Shown in pieces: positions 7,437 to 16,069 of a DNA stretch of 64,000 nucleotides; the stretch's first letter is position 1; every line of letters begins with the position of its first letter. The position numbers and the translations under genes were made by a program. A model generated the notes under the pieces. That model ran no database searches. It was not told the DNA's origin and saw only the letters and a program-made list of their open reading frames with translations. Origin of the DNA: CALKWS01 sp051020515 (GTDB lineage Bacteria; Actinomycetota; Actinomycetes; Actinomycetales; Beutenbergiaceae); NCBI RefSeq assembly GCF_051020515.1, contig NZ_CP194857.1, forward strand, positions 1,364,001 through 1,428,000, written 5' to 3'.

Positions 7437-10061
7437 ATGCCGAGGGTCCGCGGTTTCCGCGCCCTCTCGAAGCCCGGAGAGGACACGACGCGCGTGACCG
7501 GAGCGCCACATCAGGACGGCGTACGTCGCCTCCTGGAAGCCGTGGCCGCCGGTCGGGCCTTGATCCTCACCGGACCCGGTGGTGGCGGCAAGTCGTACAC
7601 GCTGCAGTTGACGCAGGATGCACTGTTGGCTGCCGGCAAGAGTGCGCCCCTCATCGCCGGCCACGTCTCGGGCTCGTCGGTGCCACTGGGCGTCTTCGCG
7701 GGCGTGAAAAAACTCTCCGCGACGGTGCTGGAGTCCCCGGCGGCTGTTGTCGATGTCTTTGCGCGCCGCCGCTCGGAGACCGTCTTGTTGGTCGACGATG
7801 TGGACCACCTCGACGATGCGTCTCTCTACGTCGTGACTCAACTGATCTCCACGACACGGCTGCCGGCGGTCCTCACCACCCGTTGCCTGAACACCGCACC
7901 GCAGTGCATCCAGGACCTCTATGACGGCGGGCACCTCATCGAGACGGTGCGCTCCCCGTTGGCCGAGGCCGAGGCCCGGGCTCTCGTCTCCGACCTCGTC
8001 GGCGGCGCGCTCACACCCCGCGCCCTGTCGGAGATCCTCGCGGCGGGCGACGGGAACCCGCTACACCTGCGGGAGATCGTCCGCGGATCGCTGGCCGATG
8101 GTCGTCTCACCCAGACCCCCCATGGCTGGGAGCTCATCGGGTCGCCTGCGCTCACGTCGCGGCTGACCAGCCTCACCGCCGAGCGTTTCGAACGACTGTC
8201 CGCGACCAATGTGGAGGCCGCGACCTTCATCGCCATGGCCGGGGAGTGCCCGTACGACGCGATCAGTGACGACGACCGCAGTGCGTTGGCTCGTCGTGCG
8301 GACGTCATCGAACTCACCGACTGCGGTTGGTTGCGACTGTCGCACCCGCTCGATGCACAGCATCTCCTGTCGACCTGCCCGTCTGCGCTGCGGCACGAGA
8401 TCACGCACCGTGCAATAGACGTGCTGCGGGGCCCCTCCGCGGCATCACGCCCGCACGCGAAGCGCCAGGCAGACGTTCTGTCCCTCGAGCACGGTTGCGA
8501 CTTCGAGATCTCATCCATGATCGCGCTGGGTGAGTACGCGCTCGGATCCTTCGATGCGCAACTCGCACTGCGTGCTGCCACCGCTGTTCTCGAGCGCGAT
8601 CCGGACGCACTGCACGCCCGACGTACCGCTGGTCTTGCCGCCTCACTGCTCGGCCACACCGAGACCGCCGATGTGCACTTCAGGATGGCGACGTCGCTCG
8701 CTCGAACAGATGACGAACGGACGTCGGTGGCGCTCGCCCGCGCACAACACCTCGGCGTGCGTCAGTACGATGCGACGGCAGCACGAGAGGTCGTCCGAGA
8801 GGCCCTGGAGGTTGTCACCGACCCGACGAGCAGCGCCCATCTGCAGGCCGCGATCCAGCGCTGGGCAGCCGTCGCCGGGCAGTCACACGAGGCGATCGCG
8901 GCGCCAGAGGAAGCCGGCAGTCTCGAGGGGGTGGTCAGCCTGATCACCGCCGGGGTCGCCGGTGTGATCACCGGACCCTTGCACCACACCACCGCATTGC
9001 TGCCCAGAATGCGGGAGGTCCCCGCCGAACTCCTGGCCCTGGTTCCCGGTGGCGGTTCCCTCGTCGAACTCACCGAAAGCATGGTGTTGTCCTACAGCGG
9101 CGACGTTCTTGCCACCAGGCGCCGGTTGAGCCAGGCGATCACTGCGGCCGGAGTGGAGGAGCCAGAGTCCGTAGGCGTCTGGGAGTACGCGCTGGGGTTC
9201 CTGGAGTTCCTCTCCGCAGATGCCGAGCAGGCCTACCTCCTTGGTCGTGCCGCCGTCGCTCACCTCTCGTGGCGCGACAGCACCGGCCTCATGCCTGCCG
9301 CACAGGCCCTCACTGCCGCAGCCGCGATCGCGACCGGGCGAGACATCGAGGCACGCATGGCACTCGACGCGGTCCCTGAGGCTGCCGCACAGGACCCCAA
9401 GGTCGTCATGCTGCGAACCTGGGCCGACGCCTGGCAGGCGAGCGCTGAGCGCCGCGCCGACCAGGGCGCTGACATGCTGCTCGAGACGGCTCGATGGCTC
9501 ATGACGGTCCAGCACACGTACTTCGCCGGCATGATCGCCCACTGCGTCGCGAGGATGGGCCGGCGAACTGCCGAGACCGCTGCTCTGCTCCGGTCCGCGT
9601 CCGAACTCGCAGGTGGTGGCCTCCTGAGGCTGTTCGCGAGCCACGCTCACGCCGTCGCCAACCATGATGTCCCCGCGCTCGAGGACGTCGCCTCAGACGC
9701 AACCGAGTTGGGTCTCCGCACGACCGCCGCTGATACGCGGCTCTGGTTGTCACACATCACCGATCGTCGGATCATCTCCGAAGCGGGGGCGCGCCGGCAC
9801 CTTCTCGCCGCAGACGAGATGCGTGTGCGAATGCCGACCATGGCGTTGTGGAACGCGGCTCCGGTTCGCTCCACACTGCTGACCGAGAGGGAGCACGACG
9901 TCGTACGACTCGCCGCCGACCGGTACACCACGAAGGAGATCGCGGAGATCAACAACGTCTCGGTCAACACCGTGACGAACCAGCTGGCGTCCGCGTTCCG
10001 CAAGTTGGCGGTGGGCAGTCGAGCCGAGTTGCGCGACCTCCTGCACGCCGGGCGGCGATGA
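7437..10061 (+). CDS. Large ATP-binding LuxR-family transcriptional regulator (LAL/MalT-like)
   Basis: About 874 residues from ATG 7437 (TTG 7431 is an alternative; neither has a clear ribosome site). Domains: N-terminal AAA/STAND-type ATPase with Walker A GPGGGGKS (about residue 45) and Walker B TVLLVDDVDHLDD; a long helical, repeat-rich middle region (about 300-800); and a C-terminal LuxR HTH starting LTEREHDVVRLAADRYTTKE with NNVSVNTVTNQLASAFRKL. This layout is that of LAL regulators, which couple ligand and ATP binding to transcription activation. It faces the small membrane protein/lipoprotein unit, its most likely target. A perfect terminator follows. Confidence 0.88.
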   Translation: MPRVRGFRALSKPGEDTTRVTGAPHQDGVRRLLEAVAAGRALILTGPGGGGKSYTLQLTQDALLAAGKSAPLIAGHVSGSSVPLGVFAGVKKLSATVLESPAAVVDVFARRRSETVLLVDDVDHLDDASLYVVTQLISTTRLPAVLTTRCLNTAPQCIQDLYDGGHLIETVRSPLAEAEARALVSDLVGGALTPRALSEILAAGDGNPLHLREIVRGSLADGRLTQTPHGWELIGSPALTSRLTSLTAERFERLSATNVEAATFIAMAGECPYDAISDDDRSALARRADVIELTDCGWLRLSHPLDAQHLLSTCPSALRHEITHRAIDVLRGPSAASRPHAKRQADVLSLEHGCDFEISSMIALGEYALGSFDAQLALRAATAVLERDPDALHARRTAGLAASLLGHTETADVHFRMATSLARTDDERTSVALARAQHLGVRQYDATAAREVVREALEVVTDPTSSAHLQAAIQRWAAVAGQSHEAIAAPEEAGSLEGVVSLITAGVAGVITGPLHHTTALLPRMREVPAELLALVPGGGSLVELTESMVLSYSGDVLATRRRLSQAITAAGVEEPESVGVWEYALGFLEFLSADAEQAYLLGRAAVAHLSWRDSTGLMPAAQALTAAAAIATGRDIEARMALDAVPEAAAQDPKVVMLRTWADAWQASAERRADQGADMLLETARWLMTVQHTYFAGMIAHCVARMGRRTAETAALLRSASELAGGGLLRLFASHAHAVANHDVPALEDVASDATELGLRTTAADTRLWLSHITDRRIISEAGARRHLLAADEMRVRMPTMALWNAAPVRSTLLTEREHDVVRLAADRYTTKEIAEINNVSVNTVTNQLASAFRKLAVGSRAELRDLLHAGRR

Positions 10062-10081
10062 ACCCAGGCCCACCGACGACA

Positions 10082-10109
10082 AACGGCGGAACCCGGGGAC
10101 TCCGCCGTT
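10082..10109 (+). terminator. Terminator hairpin after the LuxR regulator
   Basis: A perfect 9-bp stem, AACGGCGGA paired with TCCGCCGTT, around a 10-base loop, 20 bases after the LuxR stop. Only a weak T stretch follows, as is common in high-GC genomes. Confidence 0.75.
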
Positions 10110-10114
10110 CCGTT

Positions 10115-10129
10115 CTGTGCGCGAGGGGG
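10115..10129 (+). repeat. 15-bp direct repeat of the tRNA-Leu 3' end (att-like site)
   Basis: The sequence CTGTGCGCGAGGGGG is identical to 13161-13175, which is the 3' acceptor stem and start of the T stem of tRNA-Leu, in the same orientation. The next bases (aactgaacc) still resemble the tRNA T-loop strand but do not fold into a T arm. It lies 18 bases from the end of the TetR gene. Confidence 0.55.
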
Positions 10130-10147
10130 AACTGAACCGTGAGACCA

Positions 10148-10780
10148 TCACGCCGGCTTCTGTCCGCCCTGCCCCTCGAGTTCGCGCGCCACTGAGGAGA
10201 AGACCCAGTGGCGCCACTCGGTCAGCGTCCAGCCGGACTCGAGCACGAAGAGCAGGTAGCACTCCACCGACTCGGTCGCATAGATCACTGTTGCGAGTCG
10301 GCCGCGGTCGACGAGCGCGCCGCCCGGTCGGCCACAGATCTGGTCGGCCAGCAGCCGGCTGAACTCGGCTCGCTGTCGCCGCATCGTCCGCATCAACTCC
10401 ATGACCTCGGGGTCGGCCTCCGCCGCGAGCATGGCCCGGTAGATGGGGGCCACCCGGGCCGTGCGGACGTGCATCTCGTCCAACGCCGCGCGCCAGGCCT
10501 CGGTCGCCGACTCGCACCGGGACAGTGCACGGAACCAGGCACGGTCGACTAGCGGCACCGGTTCGCCGTCGCCCGCGAGCGCGACATCATGTGCGGCCGC
10601 GATGAGGCCGACCTTCGAGCCGTGGGCGGAGTAGATGGTCTGCACCGCCACGCCAGCCTCCTGGGCGATCTCACCGAGTGTCGTCGCCACGTAGCCCTGG
10701 CGGATGAACAGCTCCGTTGCAATACGCACCACCTGCGCCCGCGCCTCATCGTTGCGCGGCCTGCCTCGTCGATGCGTCAC
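10148..10780 (-). CDS. TetR/AcrR family transcriptional regulator
   Basis: 210 residues from GTG 10780-10778 (GGGAGG upstream); the open frame extends much further 5' but that part is antisense to the flavodoxin gene. The N-terminal TetR HTH reads GRPRNDEARAQVVRIATELF and TLGEIAQEAGVAVQTIYSAHG. The C-terminal ligand domain is divergent. It is divergent from the flavodoxin/MFS genes across 81 bases that carry a palindromic operator, so it most likely represses itself and the exporter until an inducer binds. Inducer unknown. Confidence 0.88.
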   Translation of the reverse strand: MTHRRGRPRNDEARAQVVRIATELFIRQGYVATTLGEIAQEAGVAVQTIYSAHGSKVGLIAAAHDVALAGDGEPVPLVDRAWFRALSRCESATEAWRAALDEMHVRTARVAPIYRAMLAAEADPEVMELMRTMRRQRAEFSRLLADQICGRPGGALVDRGRLATVIYATESVECYLLFVLESGWTLTEWRHWVFSSVARELEGQGGQKPA

Positions 10781-10795
10781 ACCACACCTCCCTCG

Positions 10796-10839
10796 TTGTC
10801 CCGATCGGGTCCCAGTGTATATTCTGGAATTACATTCCA
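10796..10839 (+). promoter_or_regulatory. Promoter and TetR operator for the flavodoxin-MFS operon
   Basis: A -35-like TTGTCC (10796-10801) and -10-like TATATT (10818-10823) are separated by 16 bases. The palindrome TGGAAT-TAC-ATTCCA (10825-10839) lies directly after the -10 and before the flavodoxin ATG at 10862, a position where a bound TetR dimer would block initiation. Confidence 0.6.
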
Positions 10840-10861
10840 CTATTTCGTTGGAGAAACTACT

Positions 10862-11476
10862 ATGACTCGCATCACGATCGCCTACTACTCCTCGACCGGA
10901 TCGGTTCACGCCCTGGCGGACGCCATGGCCGACGGCGCCCGGCAGGCCGGCGGAGACGTACGCCTGCGTCGCGTGGCCGAACTCGTTCCGCAGGACGTCA
11001 TCGATCGCCACCCGGAATGGCGCGACCACCTCGACGCAACCGCCCACATCCCTACCGCCACCGTCGCGGACCTGGCGTGGGCCGATGGCTTCGCGCTCGG
11101 CACACCCGCGCGGTTCGGCCAGCCGGCCGCGCAGGTCAAGCAGTTCCTCGACTCGACCAGCGCGGCCTGGCAGCAAGGTGCCCTCGCCGACAAGCCGGCG
11201 ACCGGGTTCACGAGTGCCTACGAGCGACACGGCGGGCAGGAATCGACCCTCCTGGCGCTGTACCACACGTACTGTCACTGGGGCTCGATCGTCGTCCCGA
11301 CGGCGTACATCGACGCGGACCTGGCCCACCGGGCCGGGGGCAACCCTTACGGCGTCAGCAACATCGCGGCCGACGGGCCGCCCGATCCGGACGTGCTCGA
11401 ACTGGCCCGCTTCCAGGGCCGACGCCTCACGGCCATTGCCGGCCTGATCGCCGCTCGACAGGCAGCCGCAGCATGA
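10862..11476 (+). CDS. Flavodoxin-fold NAD(P)H:quinone oxidoreductase (WrbA-type)
   Basis: 204 residues from ATG 10862, GGAG at good spacing. The FMN phosphate loop is visible at the start (IAYYSSTGSVHALADAM), followed by the WrbA-like segments ADGFALGTPARFG and PATGFTSAYERHGGQESTLL, and late GGNPYGVSNIA. WrbA enzymes reduce quinones by two electrons and so avoid semiquinone stress. Its stop overlaps the ATG of the MFS exporter (ATGA). Under TetR control the pair looks like a detoxification operon: reduce and export a quinone-like or aromatic compound. The substrate is an inference. Confidence 0.86.
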   Translation: MTRITIAYYSSTGSVHALADAMADGARQAGGDVRLRRVAELVPQDVIDRHPEWRDHLDATAHIPTATVADLAWADGFALGTPARFGQPAAQVKQFLDSTSAAWQQGALADKPATGFTSAYERHGGQESTLLALYHTYCHWGSIVVPTAYIDADLAHRAGGNPYGVSNIAADGPPDPDVLELARFQGRRLTAIAGLIAARQAAAA

Positions 11477-12948
11477 GCATCACCGACGGCCGCCCCGGGA
11501 AGGAGCGACGGCTGGCTGGCCGCCGGAGGGTGGCACTGGCGACCCTGACCGGCGCGAACCTCCTGGTCTTCGCGTCCGTGACCATCATGAACGTGGCCCT
11601 GCCCGACGTGCGTGCCGACCTGGGGCTGTCGGCGAGCGCCACCCAGGGAATCGTCACGCTCTACTCACTCACCTTTGGGACGCTGATCCTCCTGGCCGGT
11701 CGCCTTGCCGACGTCGTGGGGCTGCGACGGTGCCTCACTGCGGGCCTCACCGGCTTTGCCGCTGCATCTCTGGCGGGAGGACTCGCCGACGACGCCGCCG
11801 TCCTGCTCACCATGCGTGCACTCCAGGGCGCGGCCGGCGCCTTCGTCGCTGCCACCGCCGTGTCCCTGATGTCGGTCACGTTCCCCCGAGGCCGCAGCCG
11901 CCAGATCGCGTTCGGGACCCTCGGGGTCGTCATGGGGATCGGGACGGCTGGATCGTTCCTGCTGGGCGGTGCGCTGGTCGACCTGCTCTCATGGCGCTGG
12001 TGCCTCCTCGTCAACGTCCCGCTGGCCCTCGTCCTCGCCGCCGGGGTCACGTCCACGGCTCCACCCGGCCCCCGTCCGGAGCGCGCCCGCAGGGTGGACG
12101 TCGTCGGCGCGGCGCTCATCACCGCGTCCCTCGGCGCCCTCGTCCTGGGGCTGGACCGAACGGCGGCGTGGGCCTGGACGCACCCCGGCACGGTGGGTCT
12201 CCTCGTCGCCGGCGCCCTGGGTGTCGCGACCTTCGCCGCCACCCTCAGGAGCAAACAGCATCCGCTGGTGCCGCTGTGGCTGCTGCGAGACCGGAGCCGG
12301 GCCATCGCCTACGCCTCAGCCGCCGTCGGGGGGTTGGGCATGTTTGCTGGCATGTTCATCCTCACCGCATTCCTCCAGGAGGCCAAGGAGCTCTCGCCCG
12401 TCTGGATCGGGCTCGCCTTCGTCCCGTTCGGGATCGGAGCGGTGACCGCGACCTCGACACTCCCGGCACTGCGGTCACGCGTCTCCCCCGCCAGGGTCCT
12501 CGCTCTGGGACTCACGCTCACCGCGGTTGCGATCGTCACGTTCGTCGCCCTCCGACCCGAGTCCGGCTACCTCACCGGCGTCGTGCCGGCGATGTTGCTG
12601 CTCGGCTCGGGCGGCACCGTCGTCATGATCACGGCCGGGGACGTAGCCACAGCAGGGGCAGGCGGGGACAGCGGTGTCGCTGGAGCCATGGTCAACTCGG
12701 CGCAACAGGTCGGCGCAGCCCTCGGCACCGCCCTGCTCACCGCGGTAATGACCGCGGCCACGCGCGAGCAGCTCACCTCAGGCTCACAGCCACTGGATGC
12801 CGTAGTAGCAGGCTACGCACGCGCCGGCCTCGTCGGAACGGCCATCCTCGCCGCGGCAATGGTGGGCGTAGTTCTGCTAGGGAGGACTGCCGATGAGGCC
12901 TGGCGGGTTGATCCCACGCAGCAGGCCACGAGACGCCCCGTCGACTGA
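11473..12948 (+). CDS. MFS drug exporter, DHA2 (14-TM) type
   Basis: 491 residues from ATG 11473, which overlaps the flavodoxin stop by four bases. About 14 hydrophobic segments. The DHA family signature after TM2 is visible (LAGRLADVVGLRRC), as is the TM1 segment FASVTIMNVALPDVRADLG and the motif-C-like GTAGSFLLGGALVD in TM5. Proton-driven efflux of hydrophobic compounds is the expected function. It is the last gene of the cassette; 215 bases without a visible gene separate it from tRNA-Leu. Confidence 0.88.
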   Translation: MSITDGRPGKERRLAGRRRVALATLTGANLLVFASVTIMNVALPDVRADLGLSASATQGIVTLYSLTFGTLILLAGRLADVVGLRRCLTAGLTGFAAASLAGGLADDAAVLLTMRALQGAAGAFVAATAVSLMSVTFPRGRSRQIAFGTLGVVMGIGTAGSFLLGGALVDLLSWRWCLLVNVPLALVLAAGVTSTAPPGPRPERARRVDVVGAALITASLGALVLGLDRTAAWAWTHPGTVGLLVAGALGVATFAATLRSKQHPLVPLWLLRDRSRAIAYASAAVGGLGMFAGMFILTAFLQEAKELSPVWIGLAFVPFGIGAVTATSTLPALRSRVSPARVLALGLTLTAVAIVTFVALRPESGYLTGVVPAMLLLGSGGTVVMITAGDVATAGAGGDSGVAGAMVNSAQQVGAALGTALLTAVMTAATREQLTSGSQPLDAVVAGYARAGLVGTAILAAAMVGVVLLGRTADEAWRVDPTQQATRRPVD

Positions 12949-13160
12949 CGCCAGGGTGCGTCGACGGCGCCGGTCACCATCGACGAATTGGCGGCGCGTG
13001 CCGGGGCGGCGACCGCGTCGGCGGCGCGTCCTACGAGCACCGGGACCTGATCTCGCCCGAGATGGCAACCAGCGCAGCGACAGCACCCCACGTGCACCCT
13101 TGGTCGTCCAGGCCAACTCCGGAAACGCGAGCCCCGGATCGACGACCCGGGGCCTGCCAC
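12949..13160. other. MFS-tRNA intergenic region
   Basis: About 210 GC-rich bases between the MFS stop and the att-like repeat. Frames here lack family features. I see no integrase remnant or hairpin. Confidence 0.4.
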
Positions 13161-13175
13161 CTGTGCGCGAGGGGG
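13161..13175 (+). repeat. 15-bp direct repeat, tRNA-side copy (att-like site)
   Basis: Identical to 10115-10129. It covers the discriminator, the acceptor-stem 3' strand and the first T-stem bases of tRNA-Leu, the usual place for integrase att sites. No integrase gene lies between the two copies. Confidence 0.55.
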
Positions 13176-13247
13176 GAGTTGAACCCCCACGTCCTCTCGG
13201 ACACACGGACCTGAACCGTGCGCGTCTGCCTATTCCGCCACTCGCGC
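13164..13247 (-). tRNA. tRNA-Leu(CAG)
   Basis: The reverse strand folds as a class II tRNA: acceptor GCGCGAG/CTCGCGC, a D arm with GCGGAATAGGCAGACGC, anticodon stem CACGG/CCGTG around loop TTCAGGT (anticodon CAG), a variable arm of about 15 bases, and T arm GGGGGTTCAACTCCCCC. CCA is not encoded. Confidence 0.95.
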
Positions 13248-13253
13248 TTGACT

Positions 13254-13288
13254 GCTGAACATCCCCACCGTGGTGGGCGATGTTCAGC
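13254..13288. repeat. Long inverted repeat between tRNA-Leu and fhaA
   Basis: GCTGAACATC pairs with GATGTTCAGC, with an inner CCCACC/GGTGGG stem and a two-base loop; 16 pairs with one bulge. It sits upstream of both divergent genes, so it is not an obvious terminator for either. Confidence 0.6.
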
Positions 13289-13526
13289 CCGGTTAGGTTA
13301 GCACGCAGGCCCGGTTCGAACCGCATCCCAGGCGCCCGCGTGATACACGCCACTGCCGCCCCGGGCAGCGGGATCACCCTGCCCGCGGCCCGTTTCGGGC
13401 GCGGCATCGCCCCACCGGGGGCCCGAGACGTTTACGATCGAGGAGACTAGGTGTATCCGATGACGTCGCGCGCCCCCGTCCGTGAGGGGCACCCGCCGCG
13501 TCCGAGCGCAGGGAGGAGGTGCCGCT

Positions 13527-14228
13527 ATGGGTGTTCTGGACCGTTTCGAGAAGGGCGTGGAACGCGCTGTGAACAGCGTCTTCTCCAAGGCCTTCCGATC
13601 CGACCTCAAGCCGGTGGAGATCGCCAGCGCCATCCGACGGGACATGGACGACCGCACCGCCGCCCTCTCCCGGGGCCGCACCGTGGTGCCCAACACCTTC
13701 ACCGTCGAACTGTCCGAGAAGGACTTCGGGCAGGTCCAGGACTGGGGCGAGGAGGCGATGGCCCAGGAGATGGTCGAGTCCGCAACCGAGCACGCCCGGA
13801 GCCAGAACTACGTGTTCGTGGGCCCGGTGGATGTCACCTTCGCCCCGGCCGAGGACCTCGAAGCCGGCCGGTTCCGGGTGCATTCCTCCTCCCGCCGCGG
13901 CGCCGTCGCCCCGGCCACCACCCCGAACGCCGCCAGCCGCCACCCGATCCTGGACCTCGACGGCCAGCGCTACCTGCTCACCGGACCGGTCACCGTGATC
14001 GGGCGGGGCAGCGAGGCCGACATCATCGTCGACGACGCCGGCGTCTCGCGCCGCCACCTGGAGATCCGGATCACCTCCGACGGCGTGATCGCGAGCGACC
14101 TGGGTTCGACCAACGGTAGTTACGTCGAGGGGCACCGGGTGGATGCGGCCACCCTGGTGGACGGCAACACCCTGACGATCGGCCGCACCCGGATCCTGTT
14201 CTGGTCCGGCACCGACTCCGACCAGTGA
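13527..14228 (+). CDS. fhaA: FHA-domain protein FhaA (DUF3662 + FHA)
   Basis: 233 residues from ATG 13527 with GGGAGGAGG upstream. The N-terminal DUF3662 domain (MGVLDRFEKGVERAVNSVFS to about residue 120) is followed by a short linker and a C-terminal FHA domain (about 145-225) with the phosphothreonine-binding landmarks VIGRGSEADIIV, VSRRHLEI and DLGSTNGSYVEG. FHA domains read pThr made by PknA/PknB. In mycobacteria FhaA controls MviN/MurJ-linked peptidoglycan synthesis. First gene of the signalling/wall operon that runs to pknB; about ten bases separate it from fhaB. Confidence 0.93.
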   Translation: MGVLDRFEKGVERAVNSVFSKAFRSDLKPVEIASAIRRDMDDRTAALSRGRTVVPNTFTVELSEKDFGQVQDWGEEAMAQEMVESATEHARSQNYVFVGPVDVTFAPAEDLEAGRFRVHSSSRRGAVAPATTPNAASRHPILDLDGQRYLLTGPVTVIGRGSEADIIVDDAGVSRRHLEIRITSDGVIASDLGSTNGSYVEGHRVDAATLVDGNTLTIGRTRILFWSGTDSDQ

Positions 14229-14238
14229 GCCCGGCTGG

Positions 14239-14718
14239 ATGAGCGAACTCGTCGTCACGGTGCTGCGCCTGGGCTTCCTCGTGCTGCTCTGGTTGCTGGT
14301 GCTCTCCGCTATCGGAGTGCTGCGTCGCGACATCTTCGGCACGCGCGTGTTGGCCCGGGACTCGGTGCATCCCCGGGGTGGCCCGAGTCCGGCTCGGCCG
14401 GCGGCACCGGGGCGGCGCGGGCGCGGCACGCCCACGCGGTTACGGGTCACCGGCGGGCCCCTGAACGGCACCACCCTGACCCTGGGGGAGTCGGCGGTGC
14501 TGATCGGACGCTCACCAGGGTGCACCCTGGTGCTCGACGACGACTACTCCTCCAACCGGCACGCCCGGATCTTCCCCTCCGAGGGCCGCTGGTACGTGGA
14601 GGACCTGGGGTCGACCAACGGCACCTACCTGGGCGCCCAGCCCATCGCCGAACCGGTACCGGTGGGGATCGGGCAGCCGATCCGGATCGGGCAGACCGTC
14701 ATCGAGTTGCACCGGTAG
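14239..14718 (+). CDS. fhaB: FHA-domain membrane protein FhaB (FipA-like)
   Basis: 159 residues: an N-terminal transmembrane helix (VLRLGFLVLLWLLVLSAIGV), a basic Pro/Arg linker, then an FHA domain with VLIGRSPGCTLVLDDD, SSNRHARIF and EDLGSTNGTYLG, the canonical pThr-binding residues. It is tethered at the membrane near PknA/PknB. Position between fhaA and the phosphatase gene matches the conserved actinobacterial order. Confidence 0.92.
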   Translation: MSELVVTVLRLGFLVLLWLLVLSAIGVLRRDIFGTRVLARDSVHPRGGPSPARPAAPGRRGRGTPTRLRVTGGPLNGTTLTLGESAVLIGRSPGCTLVLDDDYSSNRHARIFPSEGRWYVEDLGSTNGTYLGAQPIAEPVPVGIGQPIRIGQTVIELHR

Positions 14719-14725
14719 GCGCGCA

Positions 14726-16069
14726 ATGACGGTTTCGCTTCGCTACGTGGCCCGCTCCGATGTGGGCCTGGTGCGCGACGTCAATCAGGACTCCGGCTAT
14801 GCCGGCCCGGACCTGTTGGTCCTCGCCGATGGGATGGGTGGGGCCGCGGGCGGTGACATCGCCTCCTCGGTGGCGGTCGCCCATCTGGCCCCCCTGGACG
14901 GGGAGTCCCACCGCAGCGAGGACCTGCTGGACCGGTTGCGCACCGCCCTGGGCAACGCGCACCGGGACCTGGTCGCCTACTCTGCCGAGCAGGCCGACCT
15001 GCAGGGCCTGGGCACCACGGTGATTGCGTTGCTGCGCTCCGGGACCCGTCTGGGGATGGTGCACATCGGGGACTCACGCGCCTACCTGTTGCGTGATGAG
15101 CACCTGACCCAGGTCACCACCGACCACACCTACGTGCAGCACCTGATCGACACCGGCGAGTTGACCGAGGCCGAGGCCGAGGCGCACCCCCAGCGTTCGG
15201 CGCTGCTGCGGGTGCTGGGCGATGGTGAGGCCGCGCCGGTGGTGGATGAGTCGATCCGGGAGGCCCGCGCCGGGGACCGCTGGTTGCTGTGCTCCGACGG
15301 GCTGTCCGGGATGGTCTCGGCCGAGACCATCGAGCACATCCTGATCGAGACCGCGGACCTGGACGCCTGCGCCGACGAGCTGGTGAACCTGGCCCTGCGC
15401 GCCGGCGGCTCGGACAACATCACCGTGGTGATCGCGGATGTGGTCGAGACCAAGGACCTGCCCGACACCTCCCCCCAGGTGGTCGGGGCCGCGGCCACCG
15501 ACCGGGCCCGGCCCACCCGGGGCGGGGGCGGCGCTTCCAGCCGGGCCGCCGCACTGACCCGGCCGGTCGGGACCGACGACGACGCCTCCGCCCGGCCCGT
15601 GCGTCGCCGTCGGCGCGTCCTCACCTGGGCGATCGCCGCCGTCGTCGTCCTCGGGCTGCTGGCCGGGCTCGGCACCCTGGGGTACCGCTGGACCCAGACC
15701 CAGTACTACGTGGGACCGAACAACCACCACGTGGCCATCTACCAGGGCATTCCCCAGCGCATCGGGCCGCTGCAGTTGTCCTCGGTGCATGAGAACACCG
15801 ACATCGCCCTGGCCGATCTGCCCGGTTTCGTGCGCAACCGGGTGGAGCGGACCATGGCCACCAACTCACTGCCCGCGGCCGAGGCGATCGTGGCCGACCT
15901 GCGTACCCAGGCCAGACCGGCCGATCCCGATGAGGACGACGAGGACGGCGCAGATCCCGGCAACGGGGAGACCGGCCCCGGTGACGAGGGCGGTTCCGAC
16001 GACACCACCGAGGACCCCGAGGACGATGAGGACGCCGCTCCCGAGGAACTCGAAGCGAGCGGTCCCTGA
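14726..16069 (+). CDS. pstP: PP2C-family Ser/Thr protein phosphatase
   Basis: 447 residues. The cytosolic PP2C domain (about 1-240) has all metal-site motifs: SDVGLVRDVNQD, LLVLADGMGG, HIGDSRAYLL, LLCSDGLSGMV and GSDNITVVI. A single transmembrane helix (VLTWAIAAVVVLGLLAGLGT, about residue 295-320) precedes an extracellular domain and an acidic Asp/Glu tail. It should reverse PknA/PknB phosphorylation of wall and division proteins. The stop overlaps the rodA start by one base. Confidence 0.94.
   Translation: MTVSLRYVARSDVGLVRDVNQDSGYAGPDLLVLADGMGGAAGGDIASSVAVAHLAPLDGESHRSEDLLDRLRTALGNAHRDLVAYSAEQADLQGLGTTVIALLRSGTRLGMVHIGDSRAYLLRDEHLTQVTTDHTYVQHLIDTGELTEAEAEAHPQRSALLRVLGDGEAAPVVDESIREARAGDRWLLCSDGLSGMVSAETIEHILIETADLDACADELVNLALRAGGSDNITVVIADVVETKDLPDTSPQVVGAAATDRARPTRGGGGASSRAAALTRPVGTDDDASARPVRRRRRVLTWAIAAVVVLGLLAGLGTLGYRWTQTQYYVGPNNHHVAIYQGIPQRIGPLQLSSVHENTDIALADLPGFVRNRVERTMATNSLPAAEAIVADLRTQARPADPDEDDEDGADPGNGETGPGDEGGSDDTTEDPEDDEDAAPEELEASGP

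Noticed and set aside
10781..11329. 5' extension of the TetR frame to 393 codons
   Set aside because: It is antisense to the flavodoxin gene; TetR homology starts at GTG 10780.
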